DNA of 64,000 nucleotides from JBFLVT01 sp036804525 (GCA_036804525.1 DAIRSE010000004.1:62001-126000); one strand, 5' to 3'; shown: positions 25,053-33,764, counted from the stretch's first letter. Notes: generated by a model from the letters alone, not told the origin. Program-made: numbers and translations.

Positions 25053-26273
25053 TTATCTCGCCTCCCGAAGATGAAACTTTCCGTACAAAGCGCGAATAGC
25101 CTTCTCCATGTCCCGGCGTCTTACAAGCACCCAAATCGTGGTATACGAATCGGCGGACTGCAGAATCTCAATGCCCTGGTCGGTAAGGGCTTCAACGATA
25201 CGGGCCATTACACCCGGCACGCCGGTCATTCCGGCGCCTACAGCAGCTATCTTCGCGCACCCGGCGGTCACTTCCGGGCGGCAGCCCATATCCTCAAGCG
25301 TGCGGACGGCTTCGGCCACGTCCAAATCCTTTACAGTGAAAGCCACAACGTCGGGATGCACGTTAATCAGGTCTACGCTGATGCCAGCATCAGCCATCGC
25401 GCGGAATACCTGGCGCGCCGTAATTCCCGCGCCTGTTGCCACTTTGATCTGGCTGATATGCTGTATATAGGTAATGCCCGTAATAAGCCGGTCAGACGTT
25501 ATGTCAATGCTTCCGTTGAAAACCTCGGCATGGTTCGTGATCAGCGTCCCCGGCGCATCGCTGAAAGTTGACTTAATCCACACAGGAATGTTTTTCTGCA
25601 TCGCGATCTCAACAGCGCGGGGATGTATTACTTTGGCGCCCTCCTGGGCAAGCTGGCATATCTCGTTGTAGGTAACTTTTTCCAGTGGTTTAGCCTCTGT
25701 AACGATGCGCGGGTCAGCGGTCATAACGCCATCCACGTCGGTGTATATGTCGATAGCCACGGCGTTTAAAGCGACTCCCAGGGCCGCGGCCGTCGTATCG
25801 CTGCCTCCCCGGCCGAGCGTAGTGATCTCGCCGTCTTCGGTGATGCCCTGGAAGCCCGCCACGACCACAATCTTCCCTTCCTCGGCGGCCTCAATGATCT
25901 TTTTGGGCTTAACCCGCAGGATCCTGGCCTCGTTGTGATAGGCATTCGTGATGATGCCGGCCTGCGGACCGCTTAAGAAGACCACGTTTCGCCCGTATTT
26001 ACGCAGCGTTGCCGCGACGAGCACGCCAGAAATGATTTCGCCGCACGACATCAGCAGATCCTTATCACGCGGGGTGACGTTATCCCTCAAGTCATCGGTC
26101 AGACTGAGCAAGCTGTCCGTAGAGTACGGGTCCCCCTGTCTCCCCATCGCCGAAACGACAACCACCGGACGGTATCCCTGTTCCTCCGCCGCGACAACTT
26201 TGGCAGCGACACGGTCACGGAGCTCAGCGGTGCTCAAGGACGTTCCGCCGAACTTCTGTACCAAAAACCTCAT
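25053..26273 (-). CDS. dapG: Aspartate kinase (DapG type)
   Basis: Phosphorylates aspartate, the first step of the aspartate family. The 406-aa protein has the KFGGTSLS nucleotide site at the start, TLGRGGSDTTAAALG and DVDGVMTADPR in the kinase domain, and two ACT domains in the C-terminal third. The location between asd and dapA matches Bacillus dapG, the diaminopimelate-sensitive isozyme; feedback type is inferred from synteny. Start at 26273 (ATG). Internal translation of a beta subunit, seen for LysC-type enzymes, was not assessed. Confidence 0.94.
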   Translation of the reverse strand: MRFLVQKFGGTSLSTAELRDRVAAKVVAAEEQGYRPVVVVSAMGRQGDPYSTDSLLSLTDDLRDNVTPRDKDLLMSCGEIISGVLVAATLRKYGRNVVFLSGPQAGIITNAYHNEARILRVKPKKIIEAAEEGKIVVVAGFQGITEDGEITTLGRGGSDTTAAALGVALNAVAIDIYTDVDGVMTADPRIVTEAKPLEKVTYNEICQLAQEGAKVIHPRAVEIAMQKNIPVWIKSTFSDAPGTLITNHAEVFNGSIDITSDRLITGITYIQHISQIKVATGAGITARQVFRAMADAGISVDLINVHPDVVAFTVKDLDVAEAVRTLEDMGCRPEVTAGCAKIAAVGAGMTGVPGVMARIVEALTDQGIEILQSADSYTTIWVLVRRRDMEKAIRALYGKFHLREAR

Positions 26274-26326
26274 CCTTAACCCCTCTCGCCACTTTCCTGG
26301 ATCCTACGCGGATCCACGGAATGTCC

Positions 26327-27337
26327 TTAGACCATCCCGTAAGCGATCAGAATCTCCGCGATCTGGACGGCGTTCGTAGCGGCTCCCTTCCTGAGCTGAT
26401 CGGCGACGATGAACATGTTCAAACCGTGGGCCGTGGAGTTATCTTGTCTTATCCTGCCCACAAAAACCTCGTCCCTGTCCGCCGTTAGCACCGGCATCGG
26501 GTACTTTTTTGCGGCAGGCTCATCATACACAATCACTCCAGGGGCCTGTTCCAGGATGCGGCGGGCTTCGTCAGGCAAAAGCGGCTTCTTGGTCTCGATG
26601 TTGACGGCCTCCGAATGACAGCGCACCACCGGTACGCGGACCGTCGTGGCGGTGATCCTCAGCGACTCGTCGTGGAATATTTTCCTCGTTTCCTTGACCA
26701 TCTTCCATTCTTCCTTTGTGTAGTCGAGGTCCTGGAAGACGTCGATGTGCGGGATGAGGTTGAAAGCGATCTGGTACGGAAACACCTTCGGTTCGTACTG
26801 TTCACCGCTCAAGACGGCCTTTGTCTGTTCCTCCAGCTCGGTGATAGCCGCCGCGCCGGCCCCGGAAACAGCCTGATAGGTGGCCACGACGATCCGTTCG
26901 ACGCCCGCAGCGTCGTAGATGGGTTTCAAAGGCACCGCCATAATGATCGTGGAACAGTTCGGGTTGGCGATAATGCCCTTGTGCCACCTGACATCCTCGG
27001 GATTGACCTCCGGAACGACCAGAGGCACCTCCGGATCCATTCTGAAAGCGCTGGAGTTATCGATGACAACCGCGCCTTCCTTAGCCGCCGTACGGGCGAA
27101 CTCCTTGCTTGCCGCGCCGCCTGCAAACAGGGCGATTTCTACATTCCGAAACGAAGAATGCGTCGTCTCTTCGACGGTAATCGTTTCGCCCCTGAACTGG
27201 ATCTTTTTCCCGGCTGAACGCGAGGTCGCCAGAAGGCGCAATTCCGAGATCGGGAATTTTCGCTCATCCAGAACCTTCAAGATTTCCTGCCCTACCGCGC
27301 CGGTGGCACCCACTACACATACGCTGCGTCCGCCCAA
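26327..27337 (-). CDS. asd: Aspartate-semialdehyde dehydrogenase
   Basis: Reduces aspartyl phosphate to the semialdehyde with NADPH. In the 336-residue protein the cofactor loop VVGATGAVGQEIL (about 8-20), catalytic Cys in IIANPNCSTIIMA, and RVPVVRCHSEAVNIE are intact. TTG at 27337 is used because GGAGG stands 7 nt upstream and no ATG is in reach. It lies 15 nt after spoVFB, as in Bacillus. Confidence 0.95.
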   Translation of the reverse strand: MGGRSVCVVGATGAVGQEILKVLDERKFPISELRLLATSRSAGKKIQFRGETITVEETTHSSFRNVEIALFAGGAASKEFARTAAKEGAVVIDNSSAFRMDPEVPLVVPEVNPEDVRWHKGIIANPNCSTIIMAVPLKPIYDAAGVERIVVATYQAVSGAGAAAITELEEQTKAVLSGEQYEPKVFPYQIAFNLIPHIDVFQDLDYTKEEWKMVKETRKIFHDESLRITATTVRVPVVRCHSEAVNIETKKPLLPDEARRILEQAPGVIVYDEPAAKKYPMPVLTADRDEVFVGRIRQDNSTAHGLNMFIVADQLRKGAATNAVQIAEILIAYGMV

Positions 27338-27352
27338 CGTACAACCTCCCTC

Positions 27353-27940
27353 TCAGTTATAAGTCACCAATACAGGCTGCAACTGCCGTCCCTTTAGAGC
27401 TTCGGCGATCGTCGGCCCAACCATGTCCATTTTGGCTACGAGTGAATTTGGTTTGCCGGCGGGGTTATCCTGCCCGAAAGGAACGAAGTATACGTTTTTG
27501 GTATTCAATAGGGTACCTAAGTTGCGGGCATTCAATCCCAGCCCGTCATTCGTCGAGATCGCGATAACAACGGGACCCCCGTTTCTGAGATGGGCTTTAG
27601 CAGCCATTAATACGGGATTGTCCGTTATCCCGTTGGCCAACTTAGCCAGCGTGTTGCCGGTGCACGGGGCAATCACGACTACATCAATCAGTTTGTTAGG
27701 TCCAAGGGGCTCAACCCCGACGATATCTTTAAGCACCGTATGCCCCGTGAGCTCTTCAAGTCGCGAAAGCCACAAGGCCGCGGCGCCATAGCGCGTATCG
27801 ATGGTGGCCACTTCTTGGGTAACAATAGGTATTATTTCGGCTCCTTCCGCCAACAACCCTTCAATTTGTTTGAACACCGCTTCCAAGGTACAGAAGGAAC
27901 CGGTTATCCCAAAACCGATCCTAAGTCCTTTGTAGCGCAT
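27353..27940 (-). CDS. spoVFB: Dipicolinate synthase subunit B
   Basis: Flavoprotein-like subunit that, with SpoVFA, oxidises dihydrodipicolinate to dipicolinic acid in the mother cell; dipicolinate with calcium fills the spore core. The 195-aa protein has the flavoprotein opening GLRIGFGITGSFCTLE, VVVIAPCTGNTLAKLANGITD and a VVIAISTNDGLGLNARNLG segment. ATG at 27940 has GGAGG 9 nt upstream; TTG at 27946 is too close. It starts 6 nt after the spoVFA stop. Confidence 0.95.
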   Translation of the reverse strand: MRYKGLRIGFGITGSFCTLEAVFKQIEGLLAEGAEIIPIVTQEVATIDTRYGAAALWLSRLEELTGHTVLKDIVGVEPLGPNKLIDVVVIAPCTGNTLAKLANGITDNPVLMAAKAHLRNGGPVVIAISTNDGLGLNARNLGTLLNTKNVYFVPFGQDNPAGKPNSLVAKMDMVGPTIAEALKGRQLQPVLVTYN

Positions 27941-27946
27941 TAACAA

Positions 27947-28849
27947 TCACCTCCCGTCCTCTGTGGAAGCCGGGGGTGACTCGGCAATAACTCTCGCCAC
28001 AATCCGTGCCAGAATCTGACCTGCCGTCTTGGGAGCAACTATTCCCGGAAGCGACGGGGCAAGTTCAGCCGTGATGCCTAACTGTTCAGCAGCCTTAAAG
28101 TCTGTTCCCCCAGGCGCGGAGGCCAGATCGAGAATATACGTTCCTGGTGAAACGCGCTGCAAGACCGGTCTGTCAAGAACCATCTGCGGCACGGTATTAA
28201 ATATTATCTCGGCCCTGCTGACGGCATCGCCCAACCTGTCGAAGTCAAACACCTCGCAACCCATCTCCAAGGCACGCGCCTGGGCAGCAGGGTTACGGGC
28301 CACCACAGTGGTCATCGCCCCCATGCCTTTTAAGAGCCTGGCAAGCGTTATCCCGGTTCGGCCCAAGCCGATAACAAGGGAACGAGACCCGTGAATGGTA
28401 ATAAGTGTTTTGCTCATCGCCATCTGGATCGCGCCCTCTGCGGAGGGAATCGAGTTCAGGATGGCAAAGTCGTCGCGCTGGTTCAATTCAACTAGTTCCA
28501 GACCGTAACGCTTTACTACATCTCTTAAATACAGCCGCGCCAGGATACAGATCACCGGGCAGCTTCGCGGCACTTTCGCGAAGATGCGTTCCGGAATGGC
28601 AACCCATTCCCCGTTTAGGGTAGCTAAAAGCCCCTCCTGGTTTATGCCCGGCAAAGGAACGACAAGGGCATCGGCATTAGAAACCAGTTCCTCAAGGTCA
28701 TCAGTCGTTGTAACATTGGGAACCCCGGTGTTGACCGGCAGGAAGGACATACGTACAAGGGCACCGTACTCCGCAAGCTGGGTTGCCGCATAAGCACTGC
28801 GAGCGTCTCCGCCCAGGATGCTTATCCGCACCCCTCTGATTGATTGCAT
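27947..28849 (-). CDS. spoVFA: Dipicolinate synthase subunit A
   Basis: NAD(P)-binding subunit of dipicolinate synthase. The 300-aa protein opens with ISILGGDARSAYAATQLAEYG and has a Rossmann loop VIGLGRTGITLARLLKGMG (about 159-177), VFNTVPQMVL-type motifs (IIFNTVPQMV) and LDLASAPGGTDF. ATG at 28849, ribosome site GGGGGTG. In Bacillus the operon is driven by sigma-K; a sigma-K-like sequence lies just upstream here, after dapB. Confidence 0.95.
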   Translation of the reverse strand: MQSIRGVRISILGGDARSAYAATQLAEYGALVRMSFLPVNTGVPNVTTTDDLEELVSNADALVVPLPGINQEGLLATLNGEWVAIPERIFAKVPRSCPVICILARLYLRDVVKRYGLELVELNQRDDFAILNSIPSAEGAIQMAMSKTLITIHGSRSLVIGLGRTGITLARLLKGMGAMTTVVARNPAAQARALEMGCEVFDFDRLGDAVSRAEIIFNTVPQMVLDRPVLQRVSPGTYILDLASAPGGTDFKAAEQLGITAELAPSLPGIVAPKTAGQILARIVARVIAESPPASTEDGR

Positions 28850-28858
28850 GACTACACA

Positions 28859-28903
28859 CCCCCTGGCTATACGACATCATATGAGCCGTTCCAGGGGGCG
28901 GTG
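28859..28903 (-). promoter_or_regulatory. Possible sigma-K promoter inside an inverted repeat before spoVFA
   Basis: Minus strand: CACC (28900-28903), 16 bp, CATATGATG (28875-28883), one base away from the sigma-K pattern CATA-n3-TA. The -10 lies between the arms of a perfect 8-bp inverted repeat, CCCCCTGG / CCAGGGGG (28859-28866 and 28891-28898), which could be an operator. Speculative, but it fits mother-cell expression of dipicolinate synthase. Confidence 0.4.
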
Positions 28904-28924
28904 CTTGTACGGAAACCCGCCCTT

Positions 28925-29725
28925 CTATTCGAAGATAAGTTTGTCCAGCCCGTAAACCAAACGATTTAGGCCCATAACCTTACGGATACCCAAAATAACA
29001 CCGGGCATAAACGATTCTCGTGAAATGGAGTCGTGCCTGATAGTCAGAGTCTGGCCTTGGCCGCCGAAAACTACCTCCTGGTGGGCTACGAGACCAGGGA
29101 GCCGAATGCTATGGACCCGTATGCCGCCGTCGCACAACCCGCCGCGGGCCCCGGGAATCTTAAGCTCTTCGCGGCCGTCGTTATGGCGCGAGTCAGCCCT
29201 AACCGCAGCAATCATTTCTGCCGTTTTCAGGGCTGTCCCCGAAGGAGCGTCAAGCTTATGATCGTGATGCAGCTCAATGATTTCGACGGCAGGGAAGTAA
29301 GATGCCGCCATCTCGGCAAAGCGCATCATCAGAATGGCGCCAATCGCAAAATTCGGCGCCACCAACCCGCCAACCGAGCGTTCCTCGGAATAAGCCATCA
29401 TCCGCTCCAGGTCGCCCTTGCCGATTCCGGTGGTGCCGACAACCGGCCGCACTCCCGCTTCAATAGCTATAAAGACATTTTTGACTACAGAAGCAGGAGT
29501 GGTAAAGTCCACCATGACGTCGGGACGGAGTGAACTCAAACACCTGTCAAGATCCGGCTCTATTTTTACCCCTGTCGGCCTGATGCCTGCCAGCACCCCG
29601 CAATCTTCACCCACGTGCGAAACATCAACAGCGCCGACCAGGGTTAAATCCGGTTCGTTGGCTACAGCTTTGACGACCTCCCGGCCCATTCTTCCCGCGG
29701 CTCCAGACACAACTACCGTAGGCAC
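28925..29725 (-). CDS. dapB: 4-hydroxy-tetrahydrodipicolinate reductase
   Basis: Reduces the DapA product toward diaminopimelate. The 266-aa protein has the Rossmann loop VSGAAGRMGREVVKAV (about 6-21), VDFTTPA, VVGTTGIGKGDLE and the catalytic HHDHKLDAPSGTALK (about 152-166). GTG at 29725 has GGTGG 9 nt upstream; the TTG at 29734 is too close to it. It heads the operon, an addition to the Bacillus order, so both users of dihydrodipicolinate (DapB for cell wall and lysine, SpoVF for spores) lie side by side. Confidence 0.95.
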   Translation of the reverse strand: MPTVVVSGAAGRMGREVVKAVANEPDLTLVGAVDVSHVGEDCGVLAGIRPTGVKIEPDLDRCLSSLRPDVMVDFTTPASVVKNVFIAIEAGVRPVVGTTGIGKGDLERMMAYSEERSVGGLVAPNFAIGAILMMRFAEMAASYFPAVEIIELHHDHKLDAPSGTALKTAEMIAAVRADSRHNDGREELKIPGARGGLCDGGIRVHSIRLPGLVAHQEVVFGGQGQTLTIRHDSISRESFMPGVILGIRKVMGLNRLVYGLDKLIFE

Positions 29726-29766
29726 AAAAAACAACCACCTTTTTTACAAGACAAGATTTTTGCTTA

Positions 29767-29795
29767 TTTGTATTACATAAGAAAAAGCTTGTCAA
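29767..29795 (-). promoter_or_regulatory. Putative sigma-A promoter of dapB
   Basis: Minus strand TTGACA (29790-29795), 17-bp spacer, TACAAA (29767-29772). Perfect -35, modest -10, 42 nt before the GTG start. Confidence 0.55.
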
Positions 29796-29831
29796 GATCG
29801 AGCGTCAGTCAATTGCCTCCGGTACTTCATT

Positions 29832-29999
29832 TCACTCGTTCTCGCGGACGATGATCTGCCTTCCTGCCGCCGACCCGTTAGGCGGCCGGTAGTCGGCAGG
29901 GATATAACCGGTAGACTCGCTGAGGACATAATACCGCTGCTTGTGAAGATAATTGAAGCGCACGGCGACAATTTCCTTTTCACCCGCGTTGTCTTTCAA
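29832..29999 (-). CDS. 55-residue hypothetical protein coupled to the Clp-fold protease
   Basis: TTG at 29999 overlaps the upstream stop codon (TTGA) and has AAAGGAGG 6 nt upstream, a strong sign of real, coupled translation. The product is small and polar: an AVRFNYLHKQRYYVLSE strand-rich centre, then YIPADYRPPNG and a short basic/acidic tail. No membrane segment or known domain. A longer frame from 30026 would overlap the protease further and lacks a site. It is probably a partner or substrate of the protease; function unknown. Confidence 0.55.
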   Translation of the reverse strand: MKDNAGEKEIVAVRFNYLHKQRYYVLSESTGYIPADYRPPNGSAAGRQIIVRENE

Positions 30000-31072
30000 G
30001 AAGCTCCTCCTTTCATCGATCGCCACCCCTGCTGCACAATGTTTACGTTGATCTGGGGCCCGTCCGGGAATTCCCGTCGTTCCACCGTCCCGCGGAAAAC
30101 ATACGCATCTTGCCCCGCTTCAGACTCGATGAATCCTCCCGCGACCTCGAAGGCCACACGGCTTGCCCCAGCCAGCAGTGTCGCCGGGTCAAACGGCTCG
30201 TCAAGACGCAGCCGGTCACGGTACTCTTCGTATAGATCCCACATCAGGTTTTCCATTTCCCGGTCCGGCTTTGTGATGTTGAGGCCGATCTCGGCGCTCG
30301 CCTCCTGGCGGGATATCATGTGATTATGCGCGTAAAGCTTCTGTGTCAGGCTGTCCACGATATGTTGGATCCGTTCAGGTTCATACCTATTTTGCGGTAT
30401 AGAGAGAAGCCTTTTGGCCAAAGAACGCACCAAATTGTAGTTCCGGTGCACGTTACCCAGAGCCAGTGGGTGGATGGTCTCGGCCAGCCTGAGAAAAGCC
30501 TGTGTAAGAAAAGGCTCCATCCTGATGTGCGCCTCCTCGCGGACCAGGGCGAGATAAGCGTATACATCCTCGACGTTGACCGGGATCCTTGCCGCCGGAT
30601 TGACCGGGTCCTGAGGATTAAAGGCGTTGACCACACTTGGATCAATCGGGCCCAGCTCGGCCAGGGGCGTCATCAGAATCTCGTCGGCCCCAAGACACAG
30701 TAGCGTACCGGCGCTGTAAGCCCTGAAAGGCACCAATACCGAAAACCGGGGAGCGAATTCGCGGAATAGATGCACCAGCCTCCAGGGGGTAAGGACATCC
30801 CCTCCCCGTGTGTAAAGGAAGAGGTCGATCCCCCGAGCCGGGCTTACTTTACGCAGGTGCCGGTAAAACACGGGCACAGCATCTGGCGCTATACGCGTGC
30901 TTATGTTTTCACGGTCGCCGGTAAAAAAAGTGATGACGGCGGTTTGCCGTAATTCTCCTATTCTGCGCAGGAGCTCAACACGCCTTCTATAACCCAACGG
31001 GAGGCCTCCAAAGTCCGTTTCCACATAGTATAAGTTGTCGCTGGCTTTCTCAAACAGTTCTATAAACGGCAA
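29996..31072 (-). CDS. SDH-family Clp-fold serine proteinase
   Basis: A 358-residue protein of the serine dehydrogenase proteinase family (PF01972, ClpP/SppA fold). It shows LFLYTRGGDVLTPWRLVH (about 84-101), the nucleophile region FRAYSAGTLLCLGADEILM (Ser about residue 120) and the ELGPIDPSV segment typical of this group. There is no membrane segment or signal peptide, so it is likely cytosolic. It stands where Bacillus has tepA, another ClpP-fold gene near dapA/rnjB. The start is uncertain: TTG at 31072 sits 2 nt after a GC-rich hairpin, while a TTG 28 codons later has GGAGG 7 nt upstream. Confidence 0.82.
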   Translation of the reverse strand: MPFIELFEKASDNLYYVETDFGGLPLGYRRRVELLRRIGELRQTAVITFFTGDRENISTRIAPDAVPVFYRHLRKVSPARGIDLFLYTRGGDVLTPWRLVHLFREFAPRFSVLVPFRAYSAGTLLCLGADEILMTPLAELGPIDPSVVNAFNPQDPVNPAARIPVNVEDVYAYLALVREEAHIRMEPFLTQAFLRLAETIHPLALGNVHRNYNLVRSLAKRLLSIPQNRYEPERIQHIVDSLTQKLYAHNHMISRQEASAEIGLNITKPDREMENLMWDLYEEYRDRLRLDEPFDPATLLAGASRVAFEVAGGFIESEAGQDAYVFRGTVERREFPDGPQINVNIVQQGWRSMKGGAS

Positions 31073-31073
31073 G

Positions 31074-31098
31074 ATCCCGCCCGATTGAAAGGCGGGAT
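31074..31098 (-). other. Hairpin before the protease gene
   Basis: ATCCCGCC (31074-31081) and GGCGGGAT (31091-31098) form a perfect 8-bp stem ending 2 nt before the TTG at 31072. There is no T-run, so a plain terminator is unlikely. It covers the only ribosome-site-like sequence of that start (GGGCGGGAT) and could limit its translation. Confidence 0.5.
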
Positions 31099-31167
31099 GT
31101 GGGTGACAGGTGAAGCTTTCAACAACCCCTTGGAAATCGAAGGTAGGGAGATGAAAGATACAAAAGG

Positions 31168-31437
31168 CTACAAGGCGAACTTTCCAAGGCTGTCCGAGGT
31201 ATTGTCCAGGTCGACGACGATAACGTCGTTACCTATCTTACGGACGGCCTCCCAGGGCACGACAAGCCGCTTGCCTTCAAACCATATGTTCAGGAGATTT
31301 GGTTTCCGGGGCAGGACAAGCGACTGAATTCTTCCGGTATGCGAATCGATGATCAAGTCGGTTTCGCCGATCACACCAAGACGGCATCCGTTGTACAGGT
31401 TGACAATTTCCTTACCAAATAGCTCTGACAGTCTCAT
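31168..31437 (-). CDS. ymxH: YlmC/YmxH family PRC-barrel sporulation protein
   Basis: An 89-residue single PRC-barrel domain: MRLSELFGKEIVNLYNGCRLGVIGETDLIID, then IQSLVLPRKP and the VPWEAVRKIGNDVIVVDLD motif. Matches the YlmC/YmxH family, found in all endospore formers, exact role unknown. Bacillus ymxH lies between mlpA and spoVFA; here the order is the same with dut, a membrane protein and a protease added. Confidence 0.9.
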   Translation of the reverse strand: MRLSELFGKEIVNLYNGCRLGVIGETDLIIDSHTGRIQSLVLPRKPNLLNIWFEGKRLVVPWEAVRKIGNDVIVVDLDNTSDSLGKFAL

Positions 31438-31451
31438 GCCGGTTAGCCTCC

Positions 31452-31781
31452 CTACCGTACCACAAACCGGCGGTAAAAGTACTGGACAAACGCCTGAATT
31501 ATGGCCAGGCTCAAGGAGAGCGTGGCGACAGGGTCGATATCCATACCGCCCAGATTGACCAGTGAAGGGACCTTAATCTCGAGAAAGCTAATGAAAAGCT
31601 GGAGCGACAGGTATATACCCCCGCCGACCCCAAGGAGGCCTGTGATAGCGCGGGACAAAGGGGACGGTTCGTTAAGATCCCAGGACTTGGCGGCTCTGTA
31701 AACCTGTGGACGACTGCGCTCCCAGACGAAAAAGGCGCTCAGAAATATGAAAGCCAGCAGAAGGAATATAAGGGTTCCCAT
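31452..31781 (-). CDS. Small membrane protein of unknown function
   Basis: A 109-residue protein with an N-terminal membrane helix (LIFLLLAFIFLSAFFVW), a loop with WDLNEPSPLSR, then two more helices (ITGLLGVGGGIYLSLQLFISFL; VATLSLSLAIIQAFVQYFY) and a basic end. ATG at 31781 follows a GGGGG site. It ends 14 nt before ymxH, so the two are likely co-transcribed. I do not recognise a named family. Confidence 0.75.
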   Translation of the reverse strand: MGTLIFLLLAFIFLSAFFVWERSRPQVYRAAKSWDLNEPSPLSRAITGLLGVGGGIYLSLQLFISFLEIKVPSLVNLGGMDIDPVATLSLSLAIIQAFVQYFYRRFVVR

Positions 31782-31857
31782 ACTTCCACCCCCTGATAAT
31801 GTCTATGGGACAGGTTGTGGAAATATGTCCACCCTGTTTTCCAAAAAGATTGACTTT

Positions 31858-32325
31858 TTAAATGCCCGTAGAGCCGAAGCCGCCGGCGCCGCGCTCGCTG
31901 GACGACAGCTCTTCTACCCATTCCAGCGCCGGCTTGACCAGCGGCATAACCAGCAGCTGCGCGATCCGGTCACCGGTCTTAACGGTAAACGGTTCCTTTC
32001 CCAGGTTGATCAGCGGGCAAATGATCTCGCCGCGGTAGTCCGCATCAATGACGCCCACCGCATTAGCCAGCGTAATGCCGTGTTTGGCCGCCAGGCCGCT
32101 GCGCGGGAACACCAGGGCAACCAGCGACTCTGAAGGCAATTCGATAGCTATGCCGGTGGGCACCCTGACGATTTCACGAGGCGCCACGGTTACCGGGCGG
32201 CTGATGCAGGCCGGCAGGTCCAGGCCGGCCGAACCCCTGGTCGCGTAGCGGGGCTCAGGCACGCTCTCGCCGATGAGCGGGGACACCTTTTTTACTTTAA
32301 TGTGGCAGTTACCATTAATTTGCAT
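31858..32325 (-). CDS. dut: dUTP diphosphatase
   Basis: Hydrolyses dUTP to dUMP, keeping uracil out of DNA. All five trimeric dUTPase motifs can be read in the 155 aa: ATRGSAGLDLPA, FPRSGLA, GVIDADYRGEI, GDRIAQLLV and the P-loop-like GAGGFGSTGI at the C-terminus. ATG at 32325 has AAGGAGG 5 nt upstream. It sits after mlpA, an arrangement shared with many Clostridia. Confidence 0.96.
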   Translation of the reverse strand: MQINGNCHIKVKKVSPLIGESVPEPRYATRGSAGLDLPACISRPVTVAPREIVRVPTGIAIELPSESLVALVFPRSGLAAKHGITLANAVGVIDADYRGEIICPLINLGKEPFTVKTGDRIAQLLVMPLVKPALEWVEELSSSERGAGGFGSTGI

Positions 32326-32455
32326 GTTTTCCTCCTTATGGTCTTAGTTCGAATATTGAAAATTAGTTTAAAGAGGCCTGGGTTTACCTACCAGCAACTT
32401 GCGGAGCTTCGGGAACCCGGCACCCAATAGGAGTTCCGGTCGCTTACCGTTAATT

Positions 32456-32482
32456 AAAAAGGAGTGGCGGGGTCGCCACTCC
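32456..32482 (-). terminator. Terminator after the M16 peptidase
   Basis: GGAGTGGCG / CGCCACTCC (32461-32469 and 32474-32482) form a 9-bp stem with a 4-nt loop, then TTTTTAATTAA on the minus strand. Strong intrinsic terminator 19 nt after the stop codon. Confidence 0.88.
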
Positions 32483-32501
32483 GTCGTAATCCAAAAAGGC
32501 T

Positions 32502-33764
32502 CTAAGAAAGCCTCCCCAACGCCTCCTGCCAAAACCGGCCGTCCTCCCAGGCGCCTACAGAGGCCAGGCAGAAGGCGTCGGGACGCAGCAGCTTGAGGGC
32601 GAGGTCCTGGACCTGTTCCGCAGTCACCGCCTCCACCTTCTGCACGACTTCATCCGGCGTAACGATCTTGCCCAGGTAGAGCTCCGATTTTCCCAGCCTG
32701 GTCAGCCGGGTATTAACGCTTTCAAGGTTGAGCAGGAAATTCCCCTTGATCTGGTCCTTGGCCCTTCTCAGCTCGTCCTGGCCAACAGGCTCCCGCCTGA
32801 GGTTCTCGATCTCGGCCATGACCAGGCCCAATACCGTGTTGACGTTGTGGCTCGACAGCGCGCAATAGATACAGAAGATGCCGGTATCGTGATACGAGCT
32901 GTGATAGGAATAGATGTTGTAGACCAAACCGCGGTCCTCGCGGATCTTCTGGAAAAGCCGCGAGCTGATGCCTCCGCCGAGAACGGTGTTGAGCACCTGA
33001 ATCTCGTAAATTCTTTCGTCGCCGAACGGAAGGCCTTGCGTGCCAATTACCAGGTGCACCTGCTCGGTATCCTTAGCCTTAAAGTTAACGGTTGGAGAAG
33101 GTGTAGGGGTATCAAGCTGCCTGACCCGCGCCGTCGCCGACAGGTTCCGAAACGTCCCTTCAAGCTGCGCTACAACCTCCTCGTGGCTGATGTTGCCGGC
33201 GGCGGCGATCACCATCCTGCCGTCGAGGTAGTGACTGCGGTAGAAAGAAAGTAAGTCTTCCCTGCATATATCCCTTACGACATCGGCGTTACCGATCACT
33301 GGCCTGCCCAGAACGTGCCCCTTCCAAAGGGTGCTCGCAAACACATCGTGCACGAGTTCGTCAGGAGCGTCTTCGTACATCTTGATTTCTTCCACGATTA
33401 CGTTCTTTTCCCGCTCAATGTCTTCCTCTCTGAAGCTGGAATTGAAGAGCATGTCGGTCAAAACGTCAACAGCCAGGCCGAAATGCTCGTCCAAAACCCT
33501 GGCGTAATAACAGGTATATTCTTTGGTGGTAAAGGCGTTAAGCTGGCCGCCGACTGCGTCAAGGGCCTCAGCAATATCTTTAGCGGTCCGCTTGCTCGTC
33601 CCTTTGAACATCATGTGCTCTATAAAGTGCGACGCGCCGTTCAGCCTTTCGTTTTCGTCCCTGGAGCCGACGTCAACCCAAATCCCCAAAGCGGCTGAGC
33701 GGACGTAAGGGATCTCCTCCGTGAGAATGCGAACCCCGTTCTCAAGGGTCACCTTTCTTACCAT
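32502..33764 (-). CDS. mlpA: M16 family zinc peptidase (MlpA/YmxG type)
   Basis: A 420-residue insulinase-like protease with the inverted zinc motif HFIEH (about 43-47) within NGASHFIEHMMFKGTSKRTA, and the downstream acidic region. The second half is the inactive M16 domain (GGISSRLFQKIREDRGLVYNIYSYHSSY). ATG at 33764 has GGAGG 7 nt upstream; the frame above it is not coding. Bacillus MlpA lies in the same position between ylxY and ymxH. The substrate is unknown; processing of regulatory or secreted proteins has been suggested for the family. Confidence 0.93.
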   Translation of the reverse strand: MVRKVTLENGVRILTEEIPYVRSAALGIWVDVGSRDENERLNGASHFIEHMMFKGTSKRTAKDIAEALDAVGGQLNAFTTKEYTCYYARVLDEHFGLAVDVLTDMLFNSSFREEDIEREKNVIVEEIKMYEDAPDELVHDVFASTLWKGHVLGRPVIGNADVVRDICREDLLSFYRSHYLDGRMVIAAAGNISHEEVVAQLEGTFRNLSATARVRQLDTPTPSPTVNFKAKDTEQVHLVIGTQGLPFGDERIYEIQVLNTVLGGGISSRLFQKIREDRGLVYNIYSYHSSYHDTGIFCIYCALSSHNVNTVLGLVMAEIENLRREPVGQDELRRAKDQIKGNFLLNLESVNTRLTRLGKSELYLGKIVTPDEVVQKVEAVTAEQVQDLALKLLRPDAFCLASVGAWEDGRFWQEALGRLS

